From assembly GCF_003569915.1 (NCBI RefSeq), contig NZ_KZ984448.1, forward strand, positions 62,001 through 126,000: a DNA stretch of 64,000 nucleotides, in the 5' to 3' direction. Position 1 is the first letter of the stretch; each line of letters begins with the position of its first letter. A program made the translations under genes and the position numbers. This document shows, in pieces, positions 20,311-28,464 of the stretch. A model generated the notes under the pieces. That model saw only the letters and a list, made by a program, of their open reading frames with translations, ran no database searches and was not told where the DNA came from. Source of the stretch: Comamonas testosteroni. Its GTDB lineage: Bacteria > Pseudomonadota > Gammaproteobacteria > Burkholderiales > Burkholderiaceae_C.

Positions 20311-20380
20311 AGCAAGCAAGCGCCGCCGCGCAGCGAAGCTGTCGTCCCCCTTGGGGGAAGGCGCAAAGCGCCTCAGGGGG
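20311..20380 (-). repeat. Family A GC-rich multi-hairpin repeat, copy 3 (after the FKBP gene)
   Basis: Two nt after the FKBP stop codon. In gene sense: CCCCCTGA, stem GGCGC-TTT-GCGCC, then the shortest C5/G5 stem (CCCCCAAGGGGG), then ACGACAGCTTCGCTGCGCGG with the small stem CAGC/GCTG, ending GGCGCTTGCTTGC. It is the most compact copy and a good reference for the family. Confidence 0.85.
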
Positions 20381-20382
20381 TA

Positions 20383-20904
20383 TCAATGCACAGTGTCATT
20401 TCCAGGAGCCATAGGCTCAATCCGGAAAAAGCCCGTGCCCGCAGTACCGCGACCGATTTCCTCTTCTGTGGCTTCACGCACGGCTTCAATCTTCAGGTGC
20501 AGACGAATGGCAATGCCCGCCAGCGGGTGGTTGCCGTCCAGCACCACATGCTCGGGATAGATTTCCGTCACGGTGTAGAGCAGATCGGCGGGCACAGGGT
20601 TGGTGCCCTTGGGCATGGCGGTGGATTCAAACGTCATGCCTTCTTCGATCTCCTCAGGGAACAGCTCGCGCTTTTCCAGAAAGATCAGGTTTTCGTTGTA
20701 GTCGCCAAAAGCTTCTTCGGGCTCCAGATGCAGGTCTAGCTTGTCGCCGACCACATGACCTTGCAGTGCGTCTTCGATGCGCTTGAACAGATCGTCGCCG
20801 CCGACCAGAAACTCAACGGGCTCGTCCAGCACATCCAGCTCTTCGCCCAGGGTGTCTTTGAGAATCCAGGTCAGCGCGACCACGCATTGTTGGGTAACTT
20901 CCAT
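20383..20904 (-). CDS. SlyD-like FKBP-type peptidyl-prolyl isomerase
   Basis: A 173-residue FKBP of the SlyD/FkpB type. The FKBP core is interrupted by the insert-in-flap chaperone domain (about 70-130: LDLHLEPEEAFGDYNENL, then FPEEIEEGMTFES), followed by VVLDGNHPLAGIAIRLHLKI, the SlyD signature. The nickel-binding His/Cys-rich tail of E. coli SlyD is absent; the end is short (GFFRIEPMAPGND). Likely a cytoplasmic folding helper accelerating prolyl isomerisation. It stands alone and its 3' end is marked by a family A repeat. Confidence 0.93.
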   Translation of the reverse strand: MEVTQQCVVALTWILKDTLGEELDVLDEPVEFLVGGDDLFKRIEDALQGHVVGDKLDLHLEPEEAFGDYNENLIFLEKRELFPEEIEEGMTFESTAMPKGTNPVPADLLYTVTEIYPEHVVLDGNHPLAGIAIRLHLKIEAVREATEEEIGRGTAGTGFFRIEPMAPGNDTVH

Positions 20905-21140
20905 GGTGTGTTCTGTCGTTTTTAAGGCGCTGCCAGAGCGCCTGTGATGGGATCAGCAGCCAGCGCGGCTCCTGATGCGAATGAATGGCCGAATTCTCCC
21001 ACGCTCGCAATCGCGCTGCAGGCGGGGCTTTTTGTTACACCATGCTACGAGGTCTTGCCTTGGCTTCACAAAGCGGCTCTTGCGCGCTCTCATACTGGCC
21101 CCATCTTCGGTGAGAAACCAAGCCGCCAAAGGAAGGCCGT

Positions 21141-21878
21141 ATGACAAACCAAGAACAACAACTGCTGCAAGAACTTTTCCAGCGCCTGTCGCAAACCCGT
21201 GGTGCGCCCAAGGACGCGCAGGCAGAAGCGCTGGTGCGCGAAGGACTGGCAGCCACCCCTGATGCCGCCTACTGGCTGGCCCAGCGCACTTTGCTGCTGG
21301 AAAACGCTTTGCAGCAAGCTCAGCAGCAAATCGCGCAGTTGCAGCAGGAGCTTGAGCAGGCCAGGCAGGCTTCTTCGGCCAATGGCGCAAGCAGCTTTCT
21401 CTCCGGCGGTTTGGGCACGCAGTTTGGCCGCGCGCCAGAGCCTTCCTATCAGGCTCCCGCGCCTGCGCCAGTCCAGGCCGCGCAGCCTGCTCAGCCCGCA
21501 TCGGGCTGGCGTGATCGCTTTTTTGGTGGCCGTCCTGCAACCCCTGCTTATGCGCCAGCCGCTCCGGCTGCTCCGTCGGCCGCAGGCAGTTTTCTGGGAA
21601 CTGCCGCAGCATCGGCTGCCGGTGTTGCGGGCGGTATGTTCCTGGCCAATGGCCTGAGCAATCTGCTGGGCGGCCATCACGATGCGCAGAGCCAGCATTC
21701 CAATAGCCTGATGGATCAGAATGCCGCGAGCGACAGCAGCAGCCACGCAGGCAGCTCTGGCGACCATAGTGGCATTGACCAGATGGCGCAAGACGTTGGG
21801 CGCGACAGCGTGGGTCAGCACTCCGCCAGCAGCGACTGGGACGATGGCGGCGATTTCTTTGACGATGACTTTGCTTGA
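21141..21878 (+). CDS. DUF2076 domain-containing protein
   Basis: A 245-residue DUF2076 protein: an N-terminal helical region (QEQQLLQELFQRLSQTRGAP, then ALVREGLAATPDAAYWLAQR and a coiled coil to about residue 78), a Pro/Ala-rich linker (PAPAPVQAAQPAQPA), a Gly/Ala-rich segment (AAASAAGVAGGMFLANGLSN) and an acidic C-terminus ending DDGGDFFDDDFA. DUF2076 proteins are presumed periplasmic ligand-binding proteins, although no signal peptide is seen here; function unknown. A strong AAGGAAGG ribosome site precedes the ATG. A family B repeat and terminator follow. Confidence 0.88.
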   Translation: MTNQEQQLLQELFQRLSQTRGAPKDAQAEALVREGLAATPDAAYWLAQRTLLLENALQQAQQQIAQLQQELEQARQASSANGASSFLSGGLGTQFGRAPEPSYQAPAPAPVQAAQPAQPASGWRDRFFGGRPATPAYAPAAPAAPSAAGSFLGTAAASAAGVAGGMFLANGLSNLLGGHHDAQSQHSNSLMDQNAASDSSSHAGSSGDHSGIDQMAQDVGRDSVGQHSASSDWDDGGDFFDDDFA

Positions 21879-21895
21879 TCAGCAGTTTTAAAGCG

Positions 21896-21942
21896 TTTTA
21901 TGGCTTGAGTCCTTATTTCATATAGGCTTGTAGCTATCAAAT
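21896..21942 (-). repeat. Family B AT-rich repeat between the DUF2076 gene and its terminator
   Basis: On the minus strand TTTGATAGCTACAAGCCTAT, then ATGAAATAAGGACTCAAGCC. It is nearly colinear with the copy at 54290-54340 (TTGATAGCTGATAGCCTATA then TTGAATAAGGACTAGAGGC). It occupies the space between the stop codon and the terminator stem. Confidence 0.85.
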
Positions 21943-21943
21943 T

Positions 21944-21981
21944 AAAAGCCACCCGGCAGTTATGCACGGGTGGCTTTTTGT
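21944..21981 (+). terminator. Bidirectional terminator between the DUF2076 and aldehyde dehydrogenase genes
   Basis: AAAAGCCACCCG, loop GCAGTTATGCA, CGGGTGGCTTTTTG. The stem is flanked by A- and T-runs and can serve both convergent genes. Confidence 0.9.
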
Positions 21982-22005
21982 TGGTGCAAACGCTCTTAGC
22001 GGGAC

Positions 22006-23457
22006 TTAGAACGGATAGTGACGATCCGTCGTCTGCATGGTGATCCAGCGGGTTTCGGTAAACGCGTTAATGCCTTGCTGGCCGCCAAAGTGGCCATAGC
22101 CCGAAGCCTTGACGCCGCCAAACGGCATCTGCGCTTCATCGTGCACGGTGGGGCCGTTGATATGGCAGATGCCTGCCTCGATGCGGCCCGCCACACGCCA
22201 GCCGCGCGCAGTGTCGCGCGTGAAGACGGCAGACGACAGGCCAAACTCGTTGTCGTTGGCCGTGGCAATCGCTTCTTCTTCGCCGTTCACGCGCACGATA
22301 CCCTTGACCGGGCCAAAAGTCTCTTCGTGGAAGATGCGCATCTCGGCCGTGACGCCGTCGATCAGCGTGGCGGGCATCAGCGTGTTTTCGGCCTTGCCGC
22401 CGCAGACGATTTTTGCGCCCTTGGCCACAGCATCATCAATCATGGCGTTGCAGCGCTCCACCGTGGCCTGATCGACCACGGAGCCCAGCACCACGGGGCC
22501 CTTGCGCGGGTCGCCCAGCGGCAGGCTTTGGGCCTTGGCGGCAAACTTGGCGATGAACTCATCGGCCACCTTGTTGTCCACCACAAAGCGCTCGGTGGAC
22601 ATACAGATCTGGCCCGAGTTGGCGAAAGCGCCAAAGGTGGCGGCGTTGACGGCAGCGTCGATGTCAGCATCGTCCAGCACCAGGAAGGGGGCTTTGCCGC
22701 CCAGCTCCAGCAGCGCGGGCTTCAAGTGCTTGGCGCAGGTCTGGCCGATGATGCGGCCCACGCGGGTGGAGCCGGTAAAGCTCACACGGCGCACGGCGGG
22801 GTGGGCCACGATGGCTTCAACCACGCTGCCTGCATCGGCCGGGGCATTGGTCACAAAGTTCACCACGCCTTCGGGCAGGCCGGCGTCCTGCAGCGCTTCA
22901 ATGATCAGGCCGTGGGTGGCGGGGCACAGCTCCGAGCCTTTGAGAATCACGGTATTGCCGCAGGCCAGCGCCGTGGAGATGCTGCGCACCGCCAGAATCA
23001 CGGGCGCATTCCAGGGCGCAATACCCAGCACCACGCCTGCGGGCTGGCGCACGGCCATGGCCACGCTGCCGGGCACGTCGGACGGAATGATTTCGCCATT
23101 GATCTGCGTGGTCAGCGAAGCAGCTTCCAGCAGCATGCCAGCTGCCAGATGCACGTTAAAACCGGCCCAGAGGCCCGAGGCCCCGGTTTCTGCGGCCATG
23201 GCGGCGGCGATCGCTTCGCCCTTGGCTTCAAGAGCGTGCGAGGCTTTCATCAGCATGGCGCGGCGGGCATTGGGGCCCAGTTGCGACCAGGCAGGGAAAG
23301 CGGCTGCCGCGGCGTCGCAGGCGCGGATGGCGTCTTCGGTGGTGGCAGCTGGCGCGCGCGTGGCGACGGAGCCGTCCAGTGGGTTCTTGCGCTCAAAGGT
23401 TGCGCCATTGCTGGCTGCACATTCCTTGCCGCCAATCAGCATTTTTTGTTCGATCAT
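22006..23457 (-). CDS. NAD(P)-dependent aldehyde dehydrogenase (vanillin/salicylaldehyde dehydrogenase-like), paralogue of pchA
   Basis: A 483-residue aldehyde dehydrogenase. It carries GIAPWNAPVIL and FTGSTRVGR cofactor motifs, the general-base Glu in LELGGKAPF and the nucleophile Cys in SGQICMSTE, and ends in the aromatic-aldehyde-type HFGGQQGINAFTETRW. The second ATG at 23457 is preferred: AGGAG stands 8 nt before it but only 2 nt before the ATG at 23463, and the product then has the same length as PchA. Nearly every stretch matches the pchA product at 32151-33602, so the two are recent duplicates. It lies 48 bp after livF and is probably in the transporter operon. Likely substrate: a hydroxylated benzaldehyde. 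Confidence 0.92.
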   Translation of the reverse strand: MIEQKMLIGGKECAASNGATFERKNPLDGSVATRAPAATTEDAIRACDAAAAAFPAWSQLGPNARRAMLMKASHALEAKGEAIAAAMAAETGASGLWAGFNVHLAAGMLLEAASLTTQINGEIIPSDVPGSVAMAVRQPAGVVLGIAPWNAPVILAVRSISTALACGNTVILKGSELCPATHGLIIEALQDAGLPEGVVNFVTNAPADAGSVVEAIVAHPAVRRVSFTGSTRVGRIIGQTCAKHLKPALLELGGKAPFLVLDDADIDAAVNAATFGAFANSGQICMSTERFVVDNKVADEFIAKFAAKAQSLPLGDPRKGPVVLGSVVDQATVERCNAMIDDAVAKGAKIVCGGKAENTLMPATLIDGVTAEMRIFHEETFGPVKGIVRVNGEEEAIATANDNEFGLSSAVFTRDTARGWRVAGRIEAGICHINGPTVHDEAQMPFGGVKASGYGHFGGQQGINAFTETRWITMQTTDRHYPF

Positions 23458-23525
23458 TGCCATTACTCCTTGTTCACTGGCGTTGGGTATGGAAGCCGGT
23501 GCCCGGCTTCCGCGAATGGATTGGT

Positions 23526-24239
23526 TCAGTGCTCACCGCCCAGATAGGCGCGCCTGACAGCAGCACTGCTGCTAAGTTCTTGTGCAGAGCCTTCACCCAC
23601 AATGCGTCCGGTTTCCAGCAGATAACCGCGATCAGCGATCGCCAGGCTCTGGCGTGCGTTTTGCTCAACCAGCAGCACGCCCATGCCCAGAGTTTTGATG
23701 CGGGCCAGCGCCGCAAACAGCTCTTTGCACATCAGCGGCGACAGGCCCAGCGATGGCTCGTCCAGCAGCAAGATATCGGGCTGGCTCATCAGCGCGCGGC
23801 CCACTGCAACCATCTGTTGTTCACCACCACTCATGGTGCGCACGGCTTGCGGCAGGCGGTCACGCAGCTTGGGAAAGAGGGCAAAGACCTGTTCCAGATT
23901 CTTTGCCTCATTGGCGCGTGCACGTTGCGGCTGCGCGCCCAGCAGCAGGTTTTCTTTGACGCTGAGGTCGCCAAACACGCCGCGCCCTTCAGGCACCAGC
24001 GCCAGCCCAGATTGAACAATCGCGTGCGCGGGCAGTTGCATCAGCTCTTTGCCAGACAGTTGCGCACTGGCACCGGCGCGCGGTGTGACCATGCCGCCCA
24101 GCGCTTTGAGCAGGCTGGATTTGCCCGCGCCGTTTGCGCCCAGCATGACAACCAGCTCGCCGGGCTGCACCTGCAGGCTGACTTCGTGCAGCGCCTCATG
24201 CTTGCCATAGTTCACGGAAATATTGCGCACTTCAAGCAT
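23526..24239 (-). CDS. livF: Branched-chain amino acid-type ABC transporter ATPase LivF
   Basis: A 237-residue ATPase: Walker A GANGAGKSS near residue 35, signature MSGGEQQMVAVGRALM, Walker B ILLLDEPSLGLSP and the H-loop region LLVEQNARQSL. The LivF identity comes from the LEVRNISVNYGKHEALHEVS opening and the lack of a LivG-type extension. The start at 24239 overlaps livG by 8 nt; the upstream in-frame ATG at 24347 would overlap far into livG. It is the last transporter gene of the operon SBP-livH-livM-livG-livF. Confidence 0.95.
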   Translation of the reverse strand: MLEVRNISVNYGKHEALHEVSLQVQPGELVVMLGANGAGKSSLLKALGGMVTPRAGASAQLSGKELMQLPAHAIVQSGLALVPEGRGVFGDLSVKENLLLGAQPQRARANEAKNLEQVFALFPKLRDRLPQAVRTMSGGEQQMVAVGRALMSQPDILLLDEPSLGLSPLMCKELFAALARIKTLGMGVLLVEQNARQSLAIADRGYLLETGRIVGEGSAQELSSSAAVRRAYLGGEH

Positions 24240-24984
24240 GCTGCGCCTCCCCAGTGTGTTCTTCGTCTTCACCCAGATAGGCGCGCACCACCTCGGCTTG
24301 TTTGAGCACTTGCGCAGTCGGCCCGTCGGCAATCTTTGCGCCCGCATTCATCACCACGCAGCGGCTGCACAGCGCGTGCACGGCATCCATCACATGCTCG
24401 ACCATGAGGATGGTCAGCCCCGTGGCTTGCAGTTGCTGAATCAGCGCAATGCCTTGCTGCAGCTCGGTGGGGTTCAGGCCTGCCAGCCATTCGTCCAGCA
24501 GCAGTATCTTGGGCTCCAGCGCCAAGGCTCGCGCCAGCTCCAGGCGCTTCTGGTTGATATAGGTGAGGTCGCCCGCCGGCACTTGTGCAAACTCGGCAAG
24601 GCCTACTTGTTCGAGCAATTGCAAGGCGCGCGCCGCTGCGGGCTTGCCAAACAGTGGCTGGGGCTTGAAGGCCATGCCGGCAATCACATTGTCGCTGCAG
24701 CTCATGCTGCCCAGCACCTTGACCAGCTGGAAGGTGCGCGCAATGCCAAGGCGTGCAATCTGGTGGCTTTTAAGGCGGTGAATAGGCTGGCCCTGAAACA
24801 AAATTTCGCCGCCATTGCTGGGCAGTGCCCCGGAGATCAGATTCATGGCCGTGGTCTTGCCCGAGCCATTGGGGCCAAGCAGACCGACAACTTCACCGGC
24901 GTGCACGTCAAAGCTCAGTTCATTGACGGCGACCAGCCCGCCAAAGCGCTTGGTGGCGCTGCGAAGAGAAAGCAGGGCGCTCAT
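24232..24984 (-). CDS. livG: Branched-chain amino acid-type ABC transporter ATPase LivG
   Basis: A 250-residue ATPase with Walker A GPNGSGKTT near residue 37 and Walker B ILLLDEWLAGLNP. The signature is unusual: DLTYINQKRLELARAL replaces the expected LSYGQQRRLE form, and the residue after DE is Trp rather than Pro. It forms the heterodimeric motor with LivF for LivHM. The start overlaps livM by 4 nt (ATGA). The family name does not fix the substrate: Liv-type systems also carry amides, urea and aromatic acids. Confidence 0.94.
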   Translation of the reverse strand: MSALLSLRSATKRFGGLVAVNELSFDVHAGEVVGLLGPNGSGKTTAMNLISGALPSNGGEILFQGQPIHRLKSHQIARLGIARTFQLVKVLGSMSCSDNVIAGMAFKPQPLFGKPAAARALQLLEQVGLAEFAQVPAGDLTYINQKRLELARALALEPKILLLDEWLAGLNPTELQQGIALIQQLQATGLTILMVEHVMDAVHALCSRCVVMNAGAKIADGPTAQVLKQAEVVRAYLGEDEEHTGEAQHA

Positions 24985-25919
24985 GCTTTGCCTCCGTTCT
25001 TTTTGAACAGCTTGGCTAGCACACCCGCCAGACCTTGCGGGATGAAGTACACGATCACGATAAACACCAGGCCCAGCAGAATCGAGAAATGGTTGGGGAA
25101 GTTGGCGCTTAAATATTCAAACAGCAGCACCAGCGGCACAGCCCCCAGAATCGGCCCAAACAGCGCGCCTGCACCGCCTAGCAGCGCCATGATTAGCGTC
25201 TGGAATGAGATCACCGGCGCAAACGCAATGCTTGGGTCGATATAGGTCCAGCGCGGGGCCATGATCGCCCCCGTGACGGTGATGAACACCGCGCTCACGG
25301 TAAACAGCAGCACCTTGGCTGTGGTGGTGTTGATGCCCACATGGGTGGCCACGGTTTCGTCTTCGCCAATCACGCGCAAAGCCAAGCCCAGACGTGAGCG
25401 GTTGATCAGCGCGCGCAGCGCCAGCACCAGGGCCAGCATGGCCAGCAGCTGCCAGTAAATGTCGAGCTGGGTGATCTCCACAAACACATAGCGGCCCAGG
25501 TCCTTGGTGATATTGACCTCGTACCAGGTGACCAGTTGCTTGACCAGCTCGGCCAGACCAAAGCTGAAGATCACAAAGTACACGCCCGACAGCCGCAGCG
25601 TGGACAAGCCCACCAGCAGCGCCATGACCAGACCTACGCCTGCGGCGATGGCGAGCACCGCCGCCCATGGCAGCGATTCGCCAAACACGGCAGTGACATA
25701 AGCGCCCATGCCAAAGAAGGCGACGGTGGCCAGAGAGATATAGCGCGTAGGCCCCGAAAACAGTGCCCAGGCCGTGGCCAGCACGCAGTACATGAGGATG
25801 CTGATAAACAGCGACAGGTAGTACTCGTCCGTCACCCAGCGCGGCAGCAAAGCCAGGCCCAGCAGAGCGATGGCGCTGATGGCCCAGATGACGACTTCCT
25901 TGCGGTTGAACTGGCTCAT
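24981..25919 (-). CDS. livM: Branched-chain amino acid-type ABC transporter permease LivM
   Basis: A 312-residue permease with about nine hydrophobic segments. It shows LivM features: ISLATVAFFGMGAYVTAVFG early on, a central region with LRVIGEDETVATHVGINTTT (the coupling-helix region) and the late GGAGALFGPILGAVPLVLL. With LivH it forms the transmembrane channel in the inner membrane. Overlaps of 4 nt with both neighbours indicate tight translational coupling. Confidence 0.95.
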   Translation of the reverse strand: MSQFNRKEVVIWAISAIALLGLALLPRWVTDEYYLSLFISILMYCVLATAWALFSGPTRYISLATVAFFGMGAYVTAVFGESLPWAAVLAIAAGVGLVMALLVGLSTLRLSGVYFVIFSFGLAELVKQLVTWYEVNITKDLGRYVFVEITQLDIYWQLLAMLALVLALRALINRSRLGLALRVIGEDETVATHVGINTTTAKVLLFTVSAVFITVTGAIMAPRWTYIDPSIAFAPVISFQTLIMALLGGAGALFGPILGAVPLVLLFEYLSANFPNHFSILLGLVFIVIVYFIPQGLAGVLAKLFKKNGGKA

Positions 25920-26791
25920 CGTGCAGCCCTCCCGAACAAACCTGTGGGCTTGAGCAGCAGCACCAGCAAGAACACCGCGTAGTTGACGGCCAGCGTCAGG
26001 CCGGGATCGACAAACGAAGCAACCAGAGTTTCAGCAAAGCCCAGCAACATGCCTGCGACCAGACAGCCCATGAGATTGCCCACGCCACCCATGATGACCA
26101 CGATCAGCGCCTTCATCGCAAACATGGTGCCCATGCTGGCCGAGAAGGGCAGGAACATGCTGACCAGCACGCCACACACTGCGACCATGGCACCGCCCAG
26201 ACCATAGGCCAGCGCCGCCGTGCTGCGCACATTGATGCCGACCAGATGGGCAAACTGCGGAGCGACTGCCACGGCGCGCACCACGGCACCGGCGCGGGTG
26301 CGCGTCAGCAGCAGATACAGGCCACCGCCCAGCACCAGCGCCACGGCCAGCACCAGCAGGCGGTTGGCCGCAACCTTGCTGCCCAGAATCTCTACCGTGT
26401 CTGCCAGATAGGTGTAGCTGTGATAGTCGCCGCCAAAGTTCACCAGCATGATGCCTTGCACCACAAACAGCATGCCAAAAGTGGCGAGTATGGAGTCCAC
26501 CTCCAGCGACGGCCCGCCCTTGGCGCGGTGCACCAGCGGCGTGAGCAGCAGCTGATAAATCAGCCACTGAATCGCAAAGCCCAAGGGGATTACCAGCACC
26601 ATCAGCAGCAGCGGCGACACCCCCCAGCTGGTGACCGCAAAAAAGGCCAGAAAAGCCGGTGCAATCAGAAATTCCCCATAAGAGAGATTCATGATGCGCG
26701 CCACGCCATACTGCAGCGTCAGCCCCATGGCCACCAGACCGTAGAGCCCGCCCAGCATCGCGCCAGCGAGAAGAATGTCTATTAAATTCAT
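25916..26791 (-). CDS. livH: Branched-chain amino acid-type ABC transporter permease LivH
   Basis: A 291-residue permease with about eight transmembrane segments. LivH features are LAGAMLGGLYGLVAMGLTLQ, GVARIMNLSYGEFLIAPAF and VVIMGGVGNLMGCLVAGMLL. It is separated from the upstream substrate-binding protein gene by a 221-bp spacer filled with a family B-like segment and a family A repeat; the other transporter genes overlap without spacers. Confidence 0.95.
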   Translation of the reverse strand: MNLIDILLAGAMLGGLYGLVAMGLTLQYGVARIMNLSYGEFLIAPAFLAFFAVTSWGVSPLLLMVLVIPLGFAIQWLIYQLLLTPLVHRAKGGPSLEVDSILATFGMLFVVQGIMLVNFGGDYHSYTYLADTVEILGSKVAANRLLVLAVALVLGGGLYLLLTRTRAGAVVRAVAVAPQFAHLVGINVRSTAALAYGLGGAMVAVCGVLVSMFLPFSASMGTMFAMKALIVVIMGGVGNLMGCLVAGMLLGFAETLVASFVDPGLTLAVNYAVFLLVLLLKPTGLFGRAAR

Positions 26792-26882
26792 AGCGTATAG
26801 CGCTGGTGATTCATTGTTCTTGTTATGAAATCAATGCAAGGTGAAAACAAGATAAGCGCTACCAGCTCTTGTTTTGATAGTT
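26787..26882. repeat. Possible family B segment at the livH start
   Basis: TTCATAGCGTATAGCGCTGG at 26788-26807 and, on the opposite arm, GATAAGCGCTACCAGCTCTTG with TTTTGATAG at 26851-26880 have the family B word order. The first part includes the livH start codon on the other strand. Diverged; moderate support. Confidence 0.45.
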
Positions 26883-26912
26883 CTGGAAGCTGGCGCGGCC
26901 CGACAAAGAGAC

Positions 26913-26998
26913 AGCAAGCAAGCGCCGCCGCGCAGCGAGGCTGTCGTCCCCCTCCCGCGAAGCGAGAGAGGGGGAAGGCGCAAGGCGCCTCAGGGGGA
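26913..26998 (-). repeat. Family A GC-rich multi-hairpin repeat, copy 4 (between SBP gene and livH)
   Basis: Begins about 12 nt after the stop codon of the substrate-binding protein gene. In gene sense: CCCCCTGA, stem GGCGC-CTT-GCGCC, then CCCCCTC ... GAGGGGG with an inner CGC/GCG, then ACGACAGCCTCGCTGCGCGG. At stem position 7 it has C-G where copy 2 has T-A, a compensatory change. The spot matches where E. coli places REP elements between binding-protein and permease genes. Confidence 0.85.
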
Positions 26999-27012
26999 GC
27001 ACTTCAATTTCT

Positions 27013-28251
27013 TCAGGGGGTGGCTCGGGGGATAACAGCCGGTTTCACGCCCGCCCGGTTGGTCGGCGCAATCGCATTGAACTCCCCGTTCTGCCACTGC
27101 CCCACATGCCAGAGCTTGGTCAACATCTGGTTTTCCAGTTTGACCGTGCCCAGCACGGTTTCAAAGCTGCCGGTCTTGAGTTCCTGCGTCACGGCAGCGC
27201 GGTCAATCTTGCCCACGCGCTCGATGGCCTGCTGCAGCATCTGCAGCGAGGTATAGACGATGGGGCTGGCAAAGCGGTCGGACTCCTGGCCTGTCACTTC
27301 CTTGAAGCGCTTCAGATAGGCCTGCATCTGCGCATTGCTGGCGTCGATACCGCCGGGGGCCATGATGCCTTCAGCGGCCGCACCAAACTTGCCCTTGAAC
27401 ATGGGGAACTGCGTGCCCACGCCGGTAAACAGCACCTTGGGCGTCAGGCCCAGTGTCTTGGCCTGCTCGTTGATCAACATGGTGTCGGGCGGGTAAGAGT
27501 AGGCGACAAAAGTGTCTGCGCCCTTGCCCTTGGCCTCGTTGATCACGGGCGTCATATCCTGCGTACCAATCGGGTAGCTCTTGTCGTAGACCAGCTCAAA
27601 ACCATGCTGCTTGGCGGCTTTGCGGGTGGCATTGGCCAGCTCCACACCAAAGCCGTCGGCGATATTGATCATGGCGATCTTGTTGTTGATCTTGCCTTCC
27701 TTCTTGGCTTTTTCCAGCATGGCAACCAGGTCCTCGGCATATTCACCGCCCGTGCCCAGGAAGAAGAAGGCATGCTTCCAGCGCTTGGCCAGCTCGGGGG
27801 CCTTGTCGGTTACCGAGGTTGCGGCCAGCAGCGGGTATTTGTGCTTTTCGTAAGTGGGGCCAACGGCCAGATTCGAGCCTGTGCTCCAGGGCGGCAGCAC
27901 AAAGTCCACCTTGTCCTGGGTGATCAGGCGCTCGGTGGCGCGCACCGCCTCTTCGGTGCTGGAGCGATCGTCGTACTCAATGACCTCAATCGGCACACGC
28001 TTGTTGTAGGCCTTGAGCATGATGCCGCCTGCATCATTGATCTCCTTGACCCAGAGCTTGTAATTGGGCGCCGTGGTGACCGAGGTGCCGCCCGCGTTGA
28101 TGCCGGTCTTGGCAATCGCCCAGCCTATGCGGATGGACTGGGGCGCATTAGCCTTGGGGGCTTCCTGCGCCAATGCCGCGCCACCGAGGCTGGCGAGCGC
28201 GGTGGCCGCGATGATGTTTTTCAACACAAAACGCTTGCTGGCGAATGTCAT
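27013..28251 (-). CDS. Periplasmic ABC transporter substrate-binding protein (Peripla_BP type 1)
   Basis: A 412-residue secreted binding protein: signal peptide (KRFVLKNIIAATALASLGGA, cleavage near ALAQE), then a type 1 periplasmic fold (IRIGWAIAKTGINAGGTSVT, YKLWVKEINDAGGIM, VDFVLPPWSTGSNLAV). It resembles receptors of Liv-type systems for amides or aromatic compounds more than classical LivJ/LivK. It heads the transporter operon and is divergent from an AraC regulator gene with a 213-bp gap. The ligand is probably an aromatic compound, judged only by the pch genes and aldehyde dehydrogenases around it. Confidence 0.92.
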   Translation of the reverse strand: MTFASKRFVLKNIIAATALASLGGAALAQEAPKANAPQSIRIGWAIAKTGINAGGTSVTTAPNYKLWVKEINDAGGIMLKAYNKRVPIEVIEYDDRSSTEEAVRATERLITQDKVDFVLPPWSTGSNLAVGPTYEKHKYPLLAATSVTDKAPELAKRWKHAFFFLGTGGEYAEDLVAMLEKAKKEGKINNKIAMINIADGFGVELANATRKAAKQHGFELVYDKSYPIGTQDMTPVINEAKGKGADTFVAYSYPPDTMLINEQAKTLGLTPKVLFTGVGTQFPMFKGKFGAAAEGIMAPGGIDASNAQMQAYLKRFKEVTGQESDRFASPIVYTSLQMLQQAIERVGKIDRAAVTQELKTGSFETVLGTVKLENQMLTKLWHVGQWQNGEFNAIAPTNRAGVKPAVIPRATP

Positions 28252-28464
28252 GCTTGTCTCCTAGGGTGGATGTGACTCCGGATTTTTGAGTCATCGTAGG
28301 AAAAGACACCAGCGGGGGTTTGTCTGGGCGTGCACTGCGTCTTGTCTGTGCATGCAGACCAATGTGGGTAAACACTAATTTCCCTGCGCGGCGCTGACCG
28401 GGCGCATGATGTGTGGCAGTCGCTATGGATAATGAAGCATCCTGTTACTGCTTCAGGAGAAGCC

